Assembly: GCA_902489375.1 (NCBI GenBank)
Contig: CABTZP010000055.1
Location: forward strand, 1-9,034
Direction: 5' to 3'
Origin: an uncultured Tissierellia bacterium
Lineage (GTDB): Bacteria; Bacillota; Clostridia; Tissierellales; Peptoniphilaceae
DNA: 9,034 nt
Shown: one piece after another, positions 5,539 to 9,034 of the stretch
Numbering within the stretch: position 1 is the stretch's first letter
Layout of the letters: each line of letters begins with the position of its first letter
Made by a program: the position numbers and the translations under genes
Notes under the pieces: model-generated
What the model saw: only the letters and a program-made list of their open reading frames with translations
What the model was told of the DNA's origin: nothing
Databases searched by the model: none

Positions 5539-6888
5539 TTATCTCTTATTCGAATTTTTCCAAAGGCCAAGCTTCTCAGCTTCTTTAATCAGCCCATCCC
5601 GGAAATCTGGATGAGCAATGCCGATAATCCCCTCTGCTCTCTGCCAGGCGGATTTTCCTTTGACATTAAAAACTCCGTATTCCGTGGCAATATAATTCAC
5701 TACAGAAGCCGGATCGGTAACTTTTGTGCCTTCCGTAAAGACGGGAACAATCCGGCTGTGGGTTTTCCCGCTGCGATCCTGGAAAGTTGAAGACATCACA
5801 ACGAAGCTCATCCCGCCGGGAGACATATAGGCGCCGAGGACGAAATCTAGCTGGCCGCCTGTTCCGGAGATATGACGGATGCCATCGGACTCCGCATTAA
5901 TTTCCCCAAAGAGGTTGCCATTGATGGCATTATTAATCGAAATAAAATTGCTGATCTTCGCGCAGGTATAAGGACTATTCACGTAATCAACGGGACCTGC
6001 CATCAGGGTTGGATTCCGATCCATAAATTCCATCAGTTCATCGGATCCCTGGGCAAAGGCAAACATAGATTTTCCGGGATGAAGCTCATTAAATTTTCCG
6101 GTGATCTTTCCTGCCTTGGCCATCTTCATCATGGCATCATTAAAAAGCTCCGTATGGATACTTAAGTCCTTCAAATCCGAGTGGGCGATCAAGGTTCCAA
6201 CAGCATTGGGCATTCCGCCGACGCCCAGCTGGAGGCAGGCCCGGTCATGGATATAGGGAAGGATATTTTCAGCAATTTTTTGGTCTACTTCATTGGGGGC
6301 AATATCCGGGATATGGTCAAGGGGTTCATTCGACTGAACCACATAATCCACTTCGCTGATGTGCAGGAGATCATCAAAGGCACCGGTAACGTAAGGCATT
6401 CTGGGGTTTTCTTCAACTAAAATGTAATCCGCCCGCTCAACCAATGCCCGTGTGTTGGAAATGCTGGGACCCAGGTTAAAATAGCCAAACTTATCCATGC
6501 ATCCCGTTTGAATCATTAAAACGTTAAATTCTTCCACATCCTGCTTTCTCCGGTAGAGGCCGGGGAGATCATTAAAACGCATGGGTGCGTAAAAGGCGTC
6601 TTTTCCTGCTCTTTTTCGGTCCTGACCGGTGAAAAACCAGGAGTTAAAGGTGAAAACGGTTCTTCCTTCCCGGTCATTTGCTTCATAGATGGCCATGGGG
6701 TGACCGACAAAAAAGCCCCGGACATTGACATCTTCCAGTTCGCTGGCTCTCGCAGCCAATGCCCGATCTAACAATTTCGGTGCGCAGAGGGAATGGGAAT
6801 AATCAACCCAGTCCCCGGATTTGACGACTTTTACCGCTTCTTCTGGACGAACTAACTTTTCCTGGTACATCTTTTCAAATGGATTCAT
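5539..6888 (-). CDS. Butyryl-CoA:acetate / 4-hydroxybutyrate CoA-transferase family protein
   Basis: A 449-residue cytoplasmic enzyme of the acetyl-CoA hydrolase/transferase family. It would swap CoA between an acyl-CoA (butyryl-CoA is the leading candidate) and acetate, through a glutamyl-CoA thioester. The N-terminal domain starts MNPFEKMYQEKLVRPEEAV. GVGGMPNAV is at 222-230. The likely catalytic Glu247 lies in SIHTELFND, and the C-terminal signature HISGTGGQLDFVLGAYMSPGG at 339-359 is close to what I recall from gut-type butyryl-CoA:acetate CoA-transferases. Length is normal for the family and no key residue seems missing. AAAGGA lies about ten bases before the ATG. The gene follows proS by 54 bp with no visible terminator or promoter between, so read-through from proS is likely. 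4-Hydroxybutyrate or another short-chain substrate cannot be excluded, hence no gene symbol. Confidence 0.85.
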   Translation of the reverse strand: MNPFEKMYQEKLVRPEEAVKVVKSGDWVDYSHSLCAPKLLDRALAARASELEDVNVRGFFVGHPMAIYEANDREGRTVFTFNSWFFTGQDRKRAGKDAFYAPMRFNDLPGLYRRKQDVEEFNVLMIQTGCMDKFGYFNLGPSISNTRALVERADYILVEENPRMPYVTGAFDDLLHISEVDYVVQSNEPLDHIPDIAPNEVDQKIAENILPYIHDRACLQLGVGGMPNAVGTLIAHSDLKDLSIHTELFNDAMMKMAKAGKITGKFNELHPGKSMFAFAQGSDELMEFMDRNPTLMAGPVDYVNSPYTCAKISNFISINNAINGNLFGEINAESDGIRHISGTGGQLDFVLGAYMSPGGMSFVVMSSTFQDRSGKTHSRIVPVFTEGTKVTDPASVVNYIATEYGVFNVKGKSAWQRAEGIIGIAHPDFRDGLIKEAEKLGLWKNSNKR

Positions 6889-6942
6889 GTGTTTTTTTCC
6901 TTTTCTACTTTTTTCGCATCCTTCCGCTTAGGCCAGAATAAC

Positions 6943-8661
6943 CTATTCCTTCTTTGCGGCATCCACCGCTTCCATCACTCTATGCATCGCTTCTTGGACA
7001 GAAATTTCCTCGTTCACCATTTCCTTGCGGGTAGAGTATTCCACAATCCCCTCATCCGCTTTCTTTCCTACGGTAATCCGAAGGGGAATGCCAATCAGGT
7101 CCCGGTCGTTAAACTTGACTCCCGGCCGCTCATCCCGGTTATCCAGAAGCAGTTCAACCCCTTCTTTCTCCAAATCCTGATAGATGGATTCAGCCAAGGC
7201 CCTTTGCTCTTCCTTCTTGCTGTTAATGACCGTGATGATCGCATGATAGGGAGCGGTTTTCAGCGGCCAGATAATCCCCTTTTCATCATGATTTTGTTCC
7301 ACGATGGCCGAAACGGCCCGGGTAATGCCAATTCCGTAAGAACCCATGATAAAAGGCTTAGCCTGACCCATTTCATCGAGATAGCTGGCATTCATGGATT
7401 CGGAGTACTTTGTCCCTAACTGGAAAATATTTCCGACTTCGATCCCCCGGGCGAATTGGAGGGGCGCCCCGCATTCCGGGCAACAGTCATGATCTTCCAC
7501 CATCCAAAGGTCCTCGGCGATTTCTCCGGTAAAGTCGCGGCCAAAGTTCACATTCTTGAGATGCTTACCGGTCTGATTGGCCCCGCAAAGAAGATTGGCC
7601 CGTTTGGTAAGGGCCTGATCAATAATGACCCGAACCTTCTTTTTAAGACCGACCGGGCCGGTAAAGCCAGCTTCCGCTCCGCTGATCTCTTCAATGGCCT
7701 GATCATCGAGCATCTCCAGCTCGTGTTCTGGAATCTGAAGGTAGGCGACAAGCTTGGAAAGATTGAGTTCCCGCTCGCCTGGAACAAAGACTAAAATGGG
7801 CTCATCCCCAGCCTTAAGGCAAATTGCCTTGGCCATTTTCCTTTTGGGAACCCCGGTGAATTTTTCCAAATCCTCGATGGTTTTTACTTCCGGCGTGTCA
7901 ATCAGCTCCATCGGCAGGGCTTCTTCAGCCTCAAGGGCCTCTTTTTTCATGGCCGCCTTTTCATCGGTTGCCGCATACTCGCATTCGCTGCAGTAGACAA
8001 TTACTCCTTCGCCTACTTCGGAAAGGGCAATGAACTCATGGGAGATATTTCCCCCCATCGCCCCGGAATCCCCTAAAACGACCCGGTAATCCAAACCCAG
8101 CCGATCGAAAACTTTGACATAGGCATCCCACATTTCCTGATAAGAGGCTTCCAGTCCCTTCCAATCCGCATCAAAGGAATAGGCATCCTTCATCAGAAAC
8201 TCTCGGGACCGGTTAATTCCAAATCTTGGCCTTTTTTCGTCCCGGTATTTCCACTGGATCTGATAGAGGTTCAGTGGAAGCTGCTTATAGGATTTTAGAT
8301 CATCGCGAACCAGAGAAGTAAAGTACTCCTCCGCAGTAGGGCCTAAGCAAAATTCCCGCTCGTTCCGATCGTTAAGCTTAAACATCTCCGGTCCAAAGGT
8401 CCGCCACCGTCCGGATTCTTCCCAAATTTCTTTGGGCTGAATGGCGGACATTCGAATTTCCTGGCTGCCTGCCCGGTTCATTTCCTCACGGACCACCCGC
8501 TCAATTTTCTGCACCACCCGCAATCCCATGGGCAAAAAAGTGTAAATGCCCGAGGCGGATTTTCGAATCATCGCTGCCCGAAGAAGCAGCTGATGACTTG
8601 GGGTTTCCGCTTCCGCCGGAACCTCTCTTAAGGTCGGCATATAAAATTTTTTCATTCTCAT
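6943..8661 (-). CDS. proS: Prolyl-tRNA synthetase (bacterial type, with editing insertion)
   Basis: A 572-residue class II aminoacyl-tRNA synthetase that charges tRNA-Pro with proline using ATP. It has the normal length of the bacterial ProRS type. Visible in order: the N-terminal catalytic part with LGPTAEE (106-112), class II motif 2 within QWKYRDEKRPRFGINRSREF (136-155), and a long insertion at about 230-390 typical of the YbaK-like domain that clears mischarged Ala-tRNA, including GANQTGKHLKNVNFGRDF (360-377). Motif 3 follows as GSYGIGITR (440-448), then a C-terminal anticodon-binding domain (about 470-570). Cys pairs YCSEC (223-227) and CCPEC (393-397) flank the insertion and might bind a metal (inference). 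The ATG at 8661 is preferred: GAGGAAG lies nine bases upstream inside the end of prfB, whereas the ATG at 8655 would be too far away. Only one base separates the prfB stop from this start. Confidence 0.97.
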   Translation of the reverse strand: MRMKKFYMPTLREVPAEAETPSHQLLLRAAMIRKSASGIYTFLPMGLRVVQKIERVVREEMNRAGSQEIRMSAIQPKEIWEESGRWRTFGPEMFKLNDRNEREFCLGPTAEEYFTSLVRDDLKSYKQLPLNLYQIQWKYRDEKRPRFGINRSREFLMKDAYSFDADWKGLEASYQEMWDAYVKVFDRLGLDYRVVLGDSGAMGGNISHEFIALSEVGEGVIVYCSECEYAATDEKAAMKKEALEAEEALPMELIDTPEVKTIEDLEKFTGVPKRKMAKAICLKAGDEPILVFVPGERELNLSKLVAYLQIPEHELEMLDDQAIEEISGAEAGFTGPVGLKKKVRVIIDQALTKRANLLCGANQTGKHLKNVNFGRDFTGEIAEDLWMVEDHDCCPECGAPLQFARGIEVGNIFQLGTKYSESMNASYLDEMGQAKPFIMGSYGIGITRAVSAIVEQNHDEKGIIWPLKTAPYHAIITVINSKKEEQRALAESIYQDLEKEGVELLLDNRDERPGVKFNDRDLIGIPLRITVGKKADEGIVEYSTRKEMVNEEISVQEAMHRVMEAVDAAKKE

Positions 8662-8662
8662 T

Positions 8663-9034
8663 TTAGTTTGCTTCCTCTTCCTGTGCTTTTGAATTTAAAT
8701 AGGCATCGACAAAATGATCCAAATCACCGTCCATGACTTTTTCAATACTTCCTGTTTCTTCCCCAGTTCGGTGGTCCTTCACTAAAGTGTAGGGCTGGAA
8801 AACATAGGATCGAATTTGAGATCCCCAGGAGATCTGACTGTAGGTTCCCTGGATATCCTCAATCTTTTCCCGGTGCTCTTCTTCTTTAATTGCCACCAGC
8901 TTAGCGATCAGCTCATCCATAGCTTTTGCCCGGTTTTGGATCTGAGAGCGTTCGTTCTGGCAGGTGACGACAATCCCGGTCGGAAGATGGGTAATCCGAA
9001 CGGCAGAGTCGGTCGTATTGACCCCCTGTCCGCC
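8663..9034 (-). CDS. prfB: Peptide chain release factor 2, C-terminal part
   Basis: This is the last 123 residues of RF2, which recognises UAA and UGA and releases the finished protein from the ribosome. The frame is open to the window edge, and its first codons in view are GGC-GGA-CAG, the GGQ motif that reaches the peptidyl-transferase centre. It continues as GVNTTDSAVRITHLPTGIVV, then CQNERSQIQNRAKAM, and ends with the RF2-typical SYVFQPYTLVKDHRTG and a DGDLDHFVDAYL tail. The Met at 8920 is internal, not a start. The SPF codon-recognition region and any programmed frameshift site lie outside the window. The coding end overlaps the ribosome binding site of proS, and TAA-A-ATG joins the two genes, suggesting coupled translation. 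Confidence 0.95.
   Translation of the reverse strand, partial: GGQGVNTTDSAVRITHLPTGIVVTCQNERSQIQNRAKAMDELIAKLVAIKEEEHREKIEDIQGTYSQISWGSQIRSYVFQPYTLVKDHRTGEETGSIEKVMDGDLDHFVDAYLNSKAQEEEAN

Noticed and set aside
6889..7419. A 176-codon + strand frame opposite proS
   Set aside because: It is antisense to well-conserved ProRS coding sequence and has no start signals or family resemblance, so it is a shadow frame.
8663..8920. A separate 85-residue protein starting at the Met at 8920
   Set aside because: The frame continues without a stop to the window edge and reads as RF2 including GGQ, so this Met is internal to prfB.

Overview
The window looks like a chromosomal segment of a fermentative, Gram-positive, Bacillota (Clostridia-like) bacterium. 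This is an inference from four things: strong AGGAGG-type ribosome binding sites, a secreted GH25 lysozyme with N-terminal wall-binding repeats, a CoA-transferase of the butyryl-CoA:acetate / 4-hydroxybutyrate type, and a bacterial-type prolyl-tRNA synthetase with an editing insertion. I cannot name the species. No rRNA, tRNA, CRISPR array, insertion sequence or phage gene was seen.

Left part, + strand (1-3298): the 3' end of a polysaccharide cluster. It holds the tail of a Wzx-like flippase (cut by the window edge), an O-antigen ligase/polymerase-like membrane protein, and a GT4 glycosyltransferase whose ATG overlaps the stop of the polymerase gene. Together they would add a sugar to a lipid-linked repeat unit, flip it across the membrane and polymerise or ligate it. 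The operon ends in a clear intrinsic terminator. Between the last gene and the terminator lie an orphan ribosome binding site with a nine-codon TTG reading frame, a cluster of GATC sites and a perfect 28-bp tandem duplication. These look like scars of a lost gene.

Middle, - strand (3297-5177): a secreted muramidase, convergent with the polysaccharide operon, with its own good promoter (TATAAT, 17-bp spacer, TTGATC). Its wall-binding half contains a gapless internal duplication of about 115 residues, and its GH25 catalytic domain sits at the C-terminus, as in pneumococcal LytC. The gap 5178-5538 carries this promoter, a weak possible terminator, and a GC-rich foldable stretch that I cannot assign.

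Right part, - strand (5539-9034): a housekeeping/metabolic run read right to left. It comprises the 3' end of prfB (release factor 2; the window edge falls exactly at its GGQ motif), proS one base downstream, and then the CoA-transferase 54 bp downstream with no terminator or promoter visible between, so the three are probably co-transcribed.

The genes are mostly recognisable. The less ordinary signals are the scar-like 3186-3261 segment, homopolymers of eight confined to the polysaccharide genes (including G8 in the glycosyltransferase), the internal duplication in the lysozyme, and the unexplained structured stretch at 5340-5530.
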